From: Hippopus hippopus
Taxonomy: Eukaryota; Mollusca; Bivalvia; Cardiida; Cardiidae
Assembly (NCBI GenBank): GCA_946811185.2
Contig: OX328102.1
Span: 47,283,619-47,347,618, forward strand
Length of the DNA: 64,000 bases
Reading direction: 5' to 3'
Part shown: positions 41,610-52,192 of the stretch, in pieces
Layout: each line of letters starts with the position of its first letter
Numbering within the stretch: position 1 is the stretch's first letter
Translations under genes and position numbers: made by a program
Notes under the pieces: model-generated
Database searches by the model: none
The model's input: only the letters and a program-made list of their open reading frames with translations
Told to the model about the DNA's origin: nothing

Positions 41610-41970
41610 CTCTTAAATCTTTACCACATGACTAAGTTTTGGACCTAGCCGAGTAGAAGGCATTTGCAGTTAACAAATGTGGTGCAAATCGAGGTTTTGT
41701 CTTTGACGAGGAAGGAAACATTGTGGGAAAAGAAGAAAATACTAGTTACCATTTTCTCCTTTCAAAACAATATTTTCCAAAGCATACTCTGTCAAGGTCA
41801 TTAAAATTTGGGATTGTATGGTAAAGCGTTAACCTTTAATCATGAAATGAACCAAACACATATCTACAGTCCATGATGAAGGCTTTTTCCTTTTTCAAAA
41901 ATATTTTTGGAAAGCATATTCTGTCAGGGCCGTTAAAATTTTGGATTGTATAGTGAAGGGTTAACCCTCT
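41610..41970. mobile_element. Family H copy and right-end duplicate
   Basis: The first copy (about 41612-41831) has TCTTTACCACATGACTAAGT, TGGGAAAAGAAGAAAATACT, CTGTCAAGGTCATTAAAATT and GTATGGTAAAGCGTTAA. About 100 bp later (41875-41965) a second right end repeats: TTTTTCAAAAATATTTTTGG, CTGTCAGGGCCGTTAAAATT and GTATAGTGAAGGGTTAA. Confidence 0.7.
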
Positions 41971-42059
41971 AGTTGCCAAATGAACCAAACACACATCTGC
42001 AGTCTAAAGCAAAAATCTTTACAAATGCAATATCATGGTTGCTTGTTTTTAAACTATCT

Positions 42060-42140
42060 CAGCAACAAAGGCAGTAGATTAAAGATCTGACTGCATGTTT
42101 TGTGCAGAATTGATCTTAATCTATGTTGGCCACAACAGCA
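42060..42140. repeat. Diverged family S palindrome
   Basis: AGGCAGTAGATTAAAGATCT, GACTGCATGTTTTGTGCAGA and TTGATCTTAATCTATGTTGG. A second very weak one lies at about 42265-42325 (AGAAGATCAGACTATAGGAG, CAGTCTAATCTTCATTTAC). Confidence 0.6.
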
Positions 42141-42350
42141 TTTTTATTTGTGAAACATGCTCTAAGCCTTAACAGATGAAAAAGAATAATAAAAATCCAG
42201 AATGTTGCAAATAAAAAATTTGGTAAAAATATTCAGACCTCCCTTTCATCAAACAATTCATTTTACTTTAGAAGAAGATCAGACTATAGGAGGCAGTCTA
42301 ATCTTCATTTACATCATCCCATTTCAATAGTATGTGAAATATTAGAGCAA

Positions 42351-42387
42351 CAAGAGGGCCATGATGGCCCTGTATCGCTTCACTGGC
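42351..42387 (-). repeat. Solo family A 3' terminus
   Basis: AACAAGAGGGCCATGATGGC CCTGTATCGC is the complete 3' terminal hairpin of family A in reverse, with no core attached. A family H element starts immediately after it. Confidence 0.75.
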
Positions 42388-42615
42388 TTTTAACACACAA
42401 TTCTAAGATTTTATGACCCTGACAGAGAGGGCTTTTGAGAGAACTGTGGGAAAAGGAGAAAATTTTGTCAACCAGCATTTTCTCCTTTTCCAACAATGTT
42501 TCCTACCCTATTAAAGGCAGAAACAATCATTTAAACTACATTCAATTTGTTGTCTGCAATGGCTTTTAATATTGGTCCAGTAACAAAAAGTTGTTGTTTC
42601 ATACAGAGTAATATA
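42388..42615. mobile_element. Family H hairpin MITE
   Basis: Left end eroded (TTTTAACACACAATTCTAAG), then TATGACCCTGACAGAGAGGG, hairpin GGGAAAAGGAGAAAATTTTG with good complement, GTTGTCTGCAATGGCTTTTA and CATACAGAGTAA. Confidence 0.75.
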
Positions 42616-42959
42616 ACTGTATCATGAGACACACAGCATGAAAGTGTGCGAGTCTAATTTTACATAGAACCCCCCCCCTCCGGAAAAAAAGAAAAAGTCA
42701 TGTCTTTTTCAAATGTAAAGATAATGTCAATGGATACATGCTGGCTTTTTTAAATGGCATAAATGGTAAAGTTCTAGAACAAAAAACCTGAATGATAGAA
42801 ACCTTACTTTGTGTTAAATATTCCAAAAATCTGAGGAAAACCATAAGCATCAAAAAATCCTGAAATACCCAACATAAATCATGAAATAGGGCAGTTTGAT
42901 AATCAAGGGAGATAAATAATGACAAACTATAAATGTCATATAAGAGGAGTTGTTTCCCT

Positions 42960-43365
42960 TGATCACTATGTAATTTTAAGGCACTATATAAGCCTATGTT
43001 AAACTTTTGATCCCTGGGACAGGTCCAATTTTGACCCCAGAGCAGCTGCTATAATATTTAAAAACTTGGTAGAGGTCTATTAGATAAAGCCTGGGCCTTA
43101 TGGTTTCAGACAAGAAGATTCTCATTATTTTTCAGTTTTGTTGCCATGGCAACCAGAGTTTTTGAACGAATCATATTCTTTCAAGAAATTCTGAAGAGGA
43201 CCATGGCAGGATAATTTCTGTGAAGTTTAATCAAAATTAGATGGATAGTTTTAGAGAAGATGTTTGAAATAAAAGTTAACGGACGCACACACGCATGCAT
43301 GCATGAACGCACGACGGACACCAGGCCATGACATAAGCCTGCTGGCCTTCAGCCAGTGGAGCTTA
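42960..43365 (-). mobile_element. Family B fragment, reverse
   Basis: Contains the family B words in reverse: AAAACTTGGTAGAGGTCTAT, GTTGCCATGGCAACCAGAGT, GAAGATGTTTGAAAT, and a CGGACGCACACACGCATGCA tract corresponding to the 5' GTCCGTCC tract. The terminal hairpin is degraded (GTGGAGCTTAAAA). Confidence 0.65.
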
Positions 43366-43394
43366 AAATTGAAATGTCTCTTTTTTTCAACAAA

Positions 43395-43540
43395 CTTAAA
43401 ATAGTCCAGCATTTTCTCCTTTCCTTGCAATGTTTCATACTCTAATAAAGACAAATCCCATCATTTAAGCAATATTTGTCATCAGCAAATGTTTTCAATA
43501 GAGACCAGACTGTTTTATAAAGAGCTTAACTGACAAGAGT
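43395..43540. mobile_element. Family H right-half remnant
   Basis: AGTCCAGCATTTTCTCCTTT, CTTGCAATGTTTCATACTCT, TGTCATCAGCAAATGTTTTC and GTTTTATAAAGAGCTTAA. Confidence 0.55.
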
Positions 43541-43749
43541 CTTGAAATTATAGTGGCAAATGGACAGATGCCTCATTGAAAGCATCTTATCAATTTGTCA
43601 CACTTTTTTCATCAGCTGCATGTAAAAATGATTGCAGATGAAAACAAGATAACATGTGACTCATTTTACAAATTACGATCATGAAAATTTGCACCTTTGA
43701 TAACATAAATTCCCTTGAAGTGGCAAATACATGTAAGCTCCTGGGCTGG

Positions 43750-43925
43750 TACTGATCAACCATTCTTATAATCATTCTAAGTCTTATTCTCAAGAATTTT
43801 CTACATTTAAAAGCAACACAACTTCTGATTGGCTAAACCAAATGGCTTAGCCAATCAAAAGTCGTGTTACTTTCTAAATCTAGAATTAGACCAAGAATGT
43901 TCTTAAGAATGGTTGGTGAATACAT
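43750..43925. mobile_element. Palindromic MITE, second copy
   Basis: Related to 16517-16709: the right arm carries TTCTTAAGAATGGTTGGTGA and the inner arms TGATTGGCTAAACCA/TTAGCCAATCA are shared. Arms are more diverged here. It is followed at about 43955-44080 by two scraps of family H left arm (GAAAATATTGTGGGAAAA twice, about 75 bp apart). Confidence 0.75.
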
Positions 43926-44134
43926 AACCTGTTTCCAAAATACAAAAGACATGAAAATATTGTGGGAAAACCGACAAAATGATGGTTACTTGCAAGTTCA
44001 AAATTAAATAAGCTTAGACATGAAAATATTGTGGGAAAACAGAAAATGATGGTTACCAGCAAGTTCAAAATTTGGTTGTCTTGTAAATAGATAATGGCAC
44101 AAAGACATTTTCAGTCAAGACACAGATAGCAAAT

Positions 44135-45673
44135 TATATACTGAACCAAAAAAGAAACTTCCCCTGTGTTTAAGTGCAGATATACACAAATATGAAAATC
44201 AGGATTAAACTAGATTTATATGCATTGAAAGAGTATTTTATTGTGACTTTCTGTGAAAAAAATTATTGCTGAGGGTTTATCCAAAAGTAGTGAAATGGTA
44301 GTTAAAATGCGGAAGGGGTCACTCACCAAAATCACAAATTAATACCGGGTATGACCACCTTCAGCATGAAGGACTGCCTGGCATCGTTGGCACATAGAAC
44401 GGATAAGTGTATTGATTTCGGCTTGTGGAATGTTGTTCCATTCCTGAATTAAGGCTTGTCTTAGCTGAATGACATTTGACGGTGGAATAGGGCGACGTCT
44501 AACACGCTGGTCCAAATTATCCCAAAGGTGTTCAATGGGATTCAGATCAGGGCTTTTGGCAGGCCAGTCATTAATAAATGCAATGTTATTCGCCCTGAGG
44601 AAATTCACATTGTCCCTAGCTGTATGGCTTGTGGCATTATCATGCTGAAAAAGAGTGATATTGGCATTATTTTGAAACAGTGGGATAACGTGCCTCGCAA
44701 GATTTTCATCTCGGTAGCGTTGGGCATTCAATTTCCCTTCGATAACGACGAGATTAGTGCGAAAGCCATGTGCAATACCCGCCCAGACCAAGACAGAACC
44801 CCCACCCCGAAAACGATCTCGTTCAAGTACGCAACAGTCGGCATACCGTTCATTTCTCCTACGGTATACTCGAACCCTGCCATCACCTCGATGAATGGAA
44901 AACCTGGACTCGTCAGAGAAAAGAACGCTATTCCATTGTTGTCTATGCCAGCATTGGTGTGTACGTGCCCAATTAACACGATTTACGCGGTGACGTCGCG
45001 TCAAAACACAACCAACGTATGGACGACGTGCACGTAGCCCACCCTCGCGCAAGCGATTGCGCACAGTTTAGGCAGATATACGGTTGTTATGTGTACCAGG
45101 GGTGTTAGCAGCTGTGGCTGTGGCAGTTTGGAAGCGATTGCGCAGGTGGGTGTTCCGAATATAGCGGTCTTGGCCGCGCGTCGTGACGCGAAGACGTCCA
45201 CTACGTGGTCGATCTTCCGTACGCCATGTTGCTTGAAAACATTGCCTAAGGTGTCGAATAGCACGAGTGGAACATCCGATATTCATAGCAACAGCATTCA
45301 TTGTCATACCAGCATTAAGCATGCCAATGGCACCTTCACGTAAATTTTGCGGAATTCTAGGCATATTAAAAATAAAGAAAACTAAAAAGAATTATTTTTT
45401 CAATGTCTTTTTCTTATTGACATGAAAGTCTATAAAATTAGACTGAAAGGTTTCAAAAAATATACACGAATTATACTGGTCCGTGCATGCACGTGAAAAT
45501 CGCTTTCAGCAGGTTTCTTCTGCAAAATGCTTTCAATCGAGTTAAAATTTGTTTTATCGGACACATAATCGTTCGCCCGAATATATGTAGGTCATCTGAC
45601 ATTATGATTTTTTTTAATAACATTGCATTTGCACTTAAACACAGGGGAAGTTTCTTTTTTGGTTCAGTATATA
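44135..45673 (-). mobile_element. Tc1/mariner transposon, complete with perfect TIRs
   Basis: Terminal inverted repeats at 44135-44178 and 45630-45673 are identical over 44 bp (start TATATACTGAACCAAAAAAG, ending AAGTGCA), counting the TA target duplication. The element is about 1.54 kb with a single transposase gene on the minus strand. Perfect TIRs and a nearly open gene point to recent transposition. It is the youngest-looking autonomous-type element in the window. Confidence 0.93.
44339..45364 (-). pseudogene. Tc1/mariner DD35E transposase, one premature stop
   Basis: 341 codons from ATG at 45364 to the stop at 44339, the usual Tc1 length, in one frame, interrupted once by TAA at 45068-45070 (after NNRISA; CAA would restore a Gln codon by a single transition). 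N-terminal PAIRED-like HTH domain (about residues 1-110) with GCSTRAIRHLRQCF, a GRPR-like RPRSGR hook and a second HTH ending RLREGGLRARRP. Catalytic Asp 1 in LFSDESRF, Asp 2 in QHDNATSHTA, and Glu in SPDLNPIEHLWD. I count 35 residues between the second Asp and the Glu, so DD35E rather than the classic DD34E. C-terminal EGGHTRY is typical. A read-through or an intact sister copy could still mobilise it. Confidence 0.92.
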
Positions 45674-45674
45674 T

Positions 45675-45720
45675 CCTTGATCAGACTGCCTGTTCTGTGC
45701 AGTCTTGTCATGATTTACCA
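45675..45720. repeat. Family S fragment beside the Tc1 right end
   Basis: CCTTGATCAGACTGCCTGTT and TGTGCAGTCTTGTCATGATT. The left arm is cut exactly at the Tc1 terminus. I did not find the missing arm beyond the Tc1 left end with confidence. Confidence 0.45.
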
Positions 45721-45951
45721 TTTGGCTAAAATTTAGCCTTTTCTTGATACATGTACTCATATCAAAGATTACTATTTGTACCGAAGAAATCAATTCTTTT
45801 TATGAAACATTTTAAAACATTGTTGGAAAAATATATTATGTGTAAGTTTATTAAAATCATTTGATATGGATGGGCTGTTTTAGACCATTTGGGCATAAAT
45901 GAGAATTTCTTAGTAGAGTTCAACCAGATGCTGCCTTTCAGTTTGGATTAA

Positions 45952-46172
45952 CCCTTTACCACACAATCCCGAGTTTTAACGACTCTGAGGAAGAAGGCCT
46001 TTTGAAAACATTGTGGGAAAAGAAGAAAATGCTGGTAACCAGCATTTTCTTCTTTTCCCGCAATGTTTCTTCCCTATCATGAACAAATTTCAACTTTTTA
46101 GTCACATTTAATTTGTCGTCTGCAAAGGCTTTCAATTTGGACGAGTCTAAAACTTTGTCGTTAGGTAAAGAG
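45952..46172. mobile_element. Family H hairpin MITE, TTAA both sides
   Basis: TTAA at 45948-45951 and 46173-46176. Termini CCCTTTACCACACAATCCCG and TTAGGTAAAGAG. Hairpin GGGAAAAGAAGAAAATGCTG with complementary arm (the A-to-G change in one arm is matched in the other). Right motif GTCGTCTGCAAAGGCTTTCA. Confidence 0.92.
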
Positions 46173-46355
46173 TTAAGAAGATTCTTAAATTCTTATAGTA
46201 CAAGCCTGCAAAAAAATGTGAAACCAAGTCTCGGGGATTTTTTTTTTTTTATTCAGGGCAATACTTTGAAAAAAAAAAAAAGAAACCTTGGTAAAGGTCC
46301 ACTAATGGAATCTATGTGTACACCAAATTTTGTATGCCTGAGCCTTATTGTTTAA

Positions 46356-46535
46356 TTCTTTACCAAATTTTAGACGACCAAAATAAATGTGACTCAAAAT
46401 ATTGAAACTTGTAGTAGGAAGAAAACATTATGGAAAAAGGAGAAAATGCTGGTTGCCAGCATTTTCTCCTTTTCCCAGAATGTTTTCGAAAGCCTCCTTC
46501 AGGGTTGTTAAAACTACCAATTGTGTGGTAAAGGG
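46356..46535. mobile_element. Family H hairpin MITE, shortened
   Basis: TTAA at 46352-46355 and 46536-46539. The left part is deleted by about 40 bp (TTCTTTACCAAATTTTAGAC). The hairpin centre is TGCTGGTTGCCAGCATTTTC and the right end GTGTGGTAAAGGG. Confidence 0.85.
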
Positions 46536-46784
46536 TTAAGACAAGACAATTCTTGAGGACCTGCTAAATTTCCCCATGGGTCAAAACAGTTCCTTTTTTC
46601 AGGTAGTAACAGGTTAAATCTTCACTCCATAGTCCAATACTCCTAGCTGGAAAGATTCAGTTTAATACCCATCTCTACATCATACTGTCTCCCTGAAAAT
46701 AGAAAGCAAAATTCACATTGATTTCAATTATTCTACTTTAAAAACCCTTTCAGTGCCTTTCACATCTATAGTTGCCTTTACAGC

Positions 46785-47000
46785 GAGTGAATATCCAAGA
46801 TCACACAGCACACTGCAGACTGACCTGGGATCTACTCCAACCTTCCAAGATCACACTGCATACTGCAGACTGACCTGGGATCTATGCCAACCTTCCAAGA
46901 TCACACTGCAGACTGACCTGGGATCTATGCCAATCTTCCAAGATCACACTGCACACTGCAGACTGACCTGGGATCTATGCCAACCATTATGTTTTGTCTA
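46785..47000. repeat. Minisatellite built from a family S-like motif
   Basis: Four units of about 45-60 bp, each with CCAAGATCACACTGCA, CTGCAGACTGACCTGGGATC and TATGCCAACCTT. A fifth diverged unit at about 47038-47100 keeps GATCAGACTGCATGTTTACT and GCAGACTTACCTGGGATCTT. The GATCA(C/G)ACTGCA word is the family S arm. Confidence 0.8.
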
Positions 47001-47319
47001 AAGGCAGTTTCACAACTAGGTAATTACCTTTGCAAACAGTGAAGATCTGTTTTAGATCAGACTGCATGTTTACTGCAGACTTACCTGGGATCTTTCCTGG
47101 CCACTATAAAGCAGAGCAGTTTTGAAATGGCAGTTAGTTTACTTTTTTATTACCTTACTTTTTCTGACTGAAAATTTCAATTTTGTTTACTTCGAACTTT
47201 CAGGGTAAATATATTAATTATTTGTACAACATAAACATACCTGTAAGCACGTAAAAATCAACTGAGAAGCAAAAGATTAAAGTGCAATTGATAGTTTTAT
47301 TGATTGAATTATTGACTGA

Positions 47320-47590
47320 ATGGTTTTTTACGCCACTTTCAACATTATTTCAGTTATATCATAGTGACAGCTCGTATATTCATATATTTCCTGGGTTTCA
47401 CCAGAACAAGGCAGGGCTCTGAAGTGTCATGCTCAAGGACACTCCCATGAATGACTGAATAGAGTTTATATTGCTTTCATCATTATTTCAAGCATACCAC
47501 AGCAACAGCTCATTCAAGTATGTCCTGGGTTTCAACACTACTAAGTTATGGGTCTGTAGTGTCTTGCTTAAGGGACCCCTCCCCCCTTCA
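47320..47590 (-). repeat. Two SINE tails, reverse
   Basis: Words on the plus strand such as TTTACGCCACTTTCAACATT, TTTCAGTTATATCATAGTGA, TTTCACCAGAACAAGGCAGG and CTCAAGGACACTCCC are the complement of the SINE body at 32675-32905. The second partial copy (about 47465-47590) repeats ATCATTATTTCAAGCATACC. Confidence 0.65.
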
Positions 47591-47797
47591 AAAACCCTAC
47601 CCTATATCAACTGCGACATATATTTCATGCTAATATACCAATATGGCCTACAAAAACAGATATTAACTCTAGACCAGATTTATGTCTTACATGGAATCAC
47701 TGCAAAGTCTTTAGCCAATTGTCAAATATTATATGCTTTTTTCCTCGACTGGGAGAAAATGTGTGACAAAATTGATCAATTTATGCTTTGGAGGAAA

Positions 47798-48025
47798 CTT
47801 TTAATTGTTTATCAAAACAATAAATTTAAGATTTTCCAAATTGAAAGCAACTGCAGATGACAAATCTGAAAGTTGAAGAAATGGACTGAAGTTCTTTGAC
47901 AGAGTAGAAAATATTGTGGGAGAAGTAGAAAATGCTGGTTAACAGCATTTTCTACTTTTTCCTCAATGTTTTCTAATGAACTCTACCTAGGGGTTGTTAA
48001 GACTTGGGATAGGATGGTAAAGGGT
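47798..48025. mobile_element. Family H hairpin MITE
   Basis: GTTTATCAAAACAATAAATT, CCAAATTGAAAGCAACTGCA, hairpin GGAGAAGTAGAAAATGCTGG with complement, right end CCTAGGGGTTGTTAAGACTT and GGATGGTAAAGGGTTA. Confidence 0.8.
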
Positions 48026-48086
48026 TAGATAATAAAATCAGCACAAAGTTTACTATTGCTTTGAAATCAATGTACAATACTGTTAA

Positions 48087-48305
48087 CTCTTCACCATAAG
48101 ACAGAATTTCGACAGGACCAAAATGAAAGCATTTGCAGACAACAAATTATATATAGATCAAATAATGATTCTTATCTGTGATAGAGTAGAAAACATTATG
48201 GGAAAAGGAGAAAATGCTGGTTACCAGCATTTTCTCCTTTTCCCAATATGTTTTCGAAAGCTTTCACTTTCAGGGTCGTTAAATTTGGGATTGTGTGGTG
48301 AATGG
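48087..48305. mobile_element. Family H hairpin MITE, TTAA both sides
   Basis: TTAA at 48083-48086 and 48306-48309. Termini CTCTTCACCATAAGACAGAA and TGTGTGGTGAATGG. Hairpin GGGAAAAGGAGAAAATGCTG with perfect complement. Confidence 0.9.
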
Positions 48306-48536
48306 TTAACTGTTCAGTATGTTATGAAAACTTCAAATCCTATATCCTATTCACCCATTTGACTTTTTGGTTGGTTGTTTTTACTCTAACACAATTTGGT
48401 GAATCCATGTGGATGCGCATTTTTCTTGTGCATCCCAAGCCATGTTTCTGAGGGCCTTTGATGCAATATCCTGCGTTCCGGGAAGATCCTGGGACAGCGA
48501 GGATACTATATACCACCTGCATTTAACTCTTTACCA

Positions 48537-48747
48537 AACAACAAAATGTTAGACTTGTCCAAATTCGAAGCATGTACAGACAACAAATTGAAAGTGGCTC
48601 AAAGGAGGAAACATGTCCTTCCTAGGACAGAAAACATTGTGACAAAAGCAGAAAATGCTCTTTCCCAGCATTTTCTCCTTTTTTCACATTGTTTCCAAAA
48701 GGCTCCATTCCTCAGGGTGTTAAGACTCGGGATTGTGTGGTAAAGTG
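48537..48747. mobile_element. Family H hairpin MITE, TTAA both sides
   Basis: TTAA at 48533-48536 and 48748-48751. Termini CTCTTTACCAAACAACAAAA and TGTGTGGTAAAGTG. The hairpin is decayed (GACAAAAGCAGAAAATGCTC against CATTTTCTCCTTTTTTCACA). Confidence 0.85.
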
Positions 48748-48854
48748 TTAAAATGCATAAGCATCAAAAGAACTTTAATTATCTAGAACAAAGTTTGTAC
48801 ATGTACCTCTATCCAAAGTTTATCTCCAACCAGTCACAGATTTGTCTCCATCTG

Positions 48855-48995
48855 GTGTTTTACACCACTCTCAGCAGTATATCATTTACATCATGGCAAA
48901 AGCTGCCTTGTTCATCTGTTTTCTGGGTTTCATCAAGCTTTGACTAGGGCTCTGGAGTGCCATTCCCATGGACACACCCGTGAATACAACCGCTG
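48855..48995 (-). repeat. SINE tail, reverse
   Basis: GTTTTACACCACTCTCAGCA, TCATTTACATCATGGCAAAA, GGGTTTCATCAAGC and CCATGGACACACCC match the reversed SINE body. The tRNA head is absent. Confidence 0.55.
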
Positions 48996-49317
48996 CATGT
49001 GAGGAAAAAACATGGAACTTCTAAATAACAGATCTGGAAATATGTTCACCATGTCACCTGTAAGTAAATGAGATATATAACAGTATTAAATAAACTCTGT
49101 ACTAGACATTATTTATTGCTGTTAAAAATTGTTCTAATTTAAAAAATTTCTGGAAAACAAATGCTGCACAAATACCTTTTTTGAAAATAATTAAACACCC
49201 TTTTCCTAGGGGTCTTAAAACACAGAACCATTTCATAAATGGTACAACATCTTTTCTAGAGCAAGTAGATTAAAATAAAGGACAACTTTTGAGTGTTAAC
49301 AATGCAGTATAATTTAA

Positions 49318-49529
49318 CCTGCACCAAACGACAAAAATAAAAACTATTCAGAATTGAAAGCATTTGCTGACAACAACTTAAATGTGGCTCGAATGATAAG
49401 ATTTGTCTCTGATAGGGTAAAAGACAAAGGAGAAAGTGCTAGTTATCCAGCATTTTCTCCGTTACCTGCAATGTTTTCAAAAGACCTTTTCTACATGGTC
49501 ATAAAAATCAGGGATTATAAGGCAAAATG
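49318..49529. mobile_element. Family H hairpin MITE, TTAA both sides
   Basis: TTAA at 49314-49317 and 49530-49533. CCTGCACCAAACGACAAAAA, CAGAATTGAAAGCATTTGCT, damaged hairpin, CTACATGGTCATAAAAATCA. Confidence 0.8.
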
Positions 49530-49611
49530 TTAAATTACACTGCAGAAATTTGTCACAATCTGTGGTCTTCTTTTCCCTTCTCAGTAAGTGCACATGACAA
49601 AAACTGTATTT

Positions 49612-49810
49612 GATTTACCCATCACCAAATAAGTCCAAGCTATTCCCAAGGCTTTTGAAAATATTACGAGAAAACAAAATGACTTGCATTTTCTCCTTCT
49701 TCACAATGTTTCAAACCCTCTCGAAGACAAGTTCCATCATTTTAATTATATGTTTTCATCTAAAACTACTTTTAATATGGAAAAGTTTAAGATTTATGTT
49801 CTCTGGAAGA
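49612..49810. mobile_element. Family H remnant
   Basis: TACCCATCACCAAATAAGTC, CCCAAGGCTTTTGAAAATAT, GCATTTTCTCCTTCTTCACA and CATCTAAAACTACTTTTAAT. The central hairpin has collapsed. From 49810 to 50410 nothing further is recognised. Confidence 0.55.
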
Positions 49811-50409
49811 GCAAAAATTTACAATCATCAATGGGACTCTGCCAATATGACGAGGATGTGTTCAGTTTGTGAAGTTTTGACTGCGTTCTGACTTGAAACA
49901 ATCATTTCTTTTTTGAACTGTCAAAACTTGATTGGTGATTTTAGCAACCATGAGTAAATCTAAATCTTACCAACTGCTTTTTAGGAGTGTAATTTCACCA
50001 TCCCCTTGCTCTAGATTCAACTCGGATTTGCATAAATCACAAGTAAGGTTTACGATGTCAGTTTCTCTATTTCATGTTATAATAATCAGATCTAATTACA
50101 GATTTACTTAAAATTCATTTTGGTCAGTTTATAAAGGTGCAACAGTGTCGGACGAACAAGCCTTTGCGAACGAGCTCGGGGACGAACAAGCCAAGAACCG
50201 AATTTAAGCAAGAAAAGGGGGTCGGGAAGAACGCCTATTCCTTTCCATTCTAAATTTCCCTTGTTGTTTGTCATCTTCGATTCTATATAGATTCAACTGG
50301 GTTTACATACCTTATGGATTGTCTCTATTTGATCGTATAGCTCTATTAAAAAAAAATGTTTACAGCTGTATTCTGCACGTGCAACTTTCCATCGTCCTGC
50401 TTCCGGTTT

Positions 50410-52060
50410 AGCTGGTGCCGGCTTTTGAAACAAACCTTTTCGTCCGCAGACTTGTTCGCACTTACTCCTTCAACATTTTGGAAACAAAAAAATTTCACGT
50501 TGTGTCTTTGAGACCTTTAATTTTGCATGAGAAAGCCAACCCTGATATATCTGATCTAGCTGTGGCTGGTGACATGCCTTTAATTGACATAAATGCTATG
50601 AATTCTGAGATACATGTAACTTCAAGCGGCGGAGGCCAAACATCTTCAAGACCTTTTTGCATCCGAAATTCCATAAAAAGCTTTAAGGCAGATTCATATG
50701 CTGCTTTGGTATTCATAGAAATACTGTGATCAATTAAGAAATTGACTTCAGACTGTAAATCATGTGATGAAAAGAAACTGGAATTTCTTGTCCATGGAAG
50801 TCTGCTTCTGGGGCTGCTTATCTGAAGCGCTGCCACCGACAACGAGAGAGAGAGAGTCTGCTTTGACGTTTGAGCTACCTTCAACATGAATAGCCTTAAA
50901 TTGAATGTTTTGTTGCATACATATCAAAACAAGTGGACGTATCAAATGCATCACATTTTTTGACTTGGAAGTTCTCTTATTTAAGATGCCTACAAGTGCC
51001 TGGTTATCTATGTGTAGGATTATCTTCTTTTTTTGCAAAGAAGGGCCCCAAACCATAAAAGCCAAAACCACTGGGACTAGTTCCAAAAAAGTAATGTCTC
51101 TTAGCAAATTTGACTCATACCACTCCTTTGACCATGGATAAAAAACCCAACTGCAACCAAATACAGCAGCACAACCCAAATCTGGGGAACCAGCACTATC
51201 TGTGAAAAGATCCAGAGATGGACTACTTAACCAGTTCACTTCTGGAAAACTGCAGTATCCATTGAAATGTTCTAGAAATGAAATCCAGATGCAAATATCT
51301 GCTTTCATAGGTGCTGATAACCTAACATGGTGAAAAGGTTGAACCAAACCTGCAAATACATCATAGAAACGCCAGTTGAAGGCCCGAGCCACAGGTATAG
51401 CCCTTGTGCAAAAATTCAATAAACCAACAAGCGACTGAAGTTCTTTAAGAATATCTTTTTTTCATGGTGAGAAACTTCAACGAGGTTGATTTTAATTTGT
51501 TGAGTTTTTCCATAGGGATTTGAATTTGAAACAGAACAATTAAGTTCCAGACCAAGAAAAACAAGCAGTACTGTTGGTCGTACAGTCTTATCATCAGCAA
51601 GGGGGATTCCCAATTCTGCACATAGATGTTCAAAATTGATCATTGTCTCAAGACAATTGTTTGTCAACTTTTCACCAAGAAATATGAAATCATCTAGATA
51701 GTGATGTAAATCACTACCAGGGTGAAGAAATGTCAGTAACCATTTCAGAAAAGTCGCAAATTTTTCCCATAAACCACAAGAAATAGCACAACCCATAGGC
51801 AGCATTTTGTCAACAAAGTATTTACCTTGGAGACGGAAACGCAATAGGGAAAAATCTTCCTTGCGAACAGGTAACAACCTAAAAGCACTTTTGATGTCCA
51901 CTTTTCCCATTAGACATTCATGTCGAAGATGAACTATGGAATTCACAACCTCATCCATTGAAGTATAGCGAACAGAGCACAAGTTGGGATCAATAAAATC
52001 ATTGATACTTTCGCATGATGGGTACGATAGATGGTGTATTAAACTCCAGTACAAACAATC
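50410..52060 (-). pseudogene. DIRS-like retrotransposon relic: RT, RNase H, tyrosine recombinase
   Basis: Read right to left. RT at 52054-51416: HLSYPSCESINDFI, LMGKVDIKSAFRLLPV, KMLPMGCAISCGLWEKFATF and the active site LHHYLDDFIFLG. A one-base frameshift at about 51430 leads into RNase H (51419-50830): LDLFTDSAGS, TFLELVPVVLAF, LHIDNQALVGIL and KADSLS supply the D-E-D-D carboxylates. A second frameshift falls in the CT run at about 50849-50862. The SAM-like N-terminal domain of a tyrosine recombinase follows (NTKAAYESALKLFMEFRMQK, MSPATARSDISGLAFSCKIK). The sequence degenerates at about 50510 and the catalytic R-H-R-Y domain is gone. RT plus RNase H plus a YR-type recombinase in this order is characteristic of DIRS elements. 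The 5' end is also cut, at about 52060. Confidence 0.88.
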
Positions 52061-52075
52061 AAACCTGACTTAACC

Positions 52076-52108
52076 CCCTCCCCCACCCCCCCCCAAAAAA
52101 AAAAAAAA
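52076..52108. repeat. Poly-C/poly-A tract
   Basis: CCCCCTCCCCCACCCCCCCC runs into a 14-base A run, directly at the 5' break of the DIRS relic. It may mark the breakpoint. Confidence 0.85.
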
Positions 52109-52192
52109 CACCTCACATGAAAATCATAAAGTTAGAGGGTTATCCACACCCCAGCCTAGGTTCCAGCCATATTATTTTTTCCCTCATATACA

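Noticed and set aside
44528..45037. A 169-codon plus-strand frame
   Set aside because: It is the antisense of the Tc1 transposase gene, which explains the length of the open stretch.
50415..50729. A 104-codon plus-strand frame
   Set aside because: Antisense of the DIRS recombinase region.
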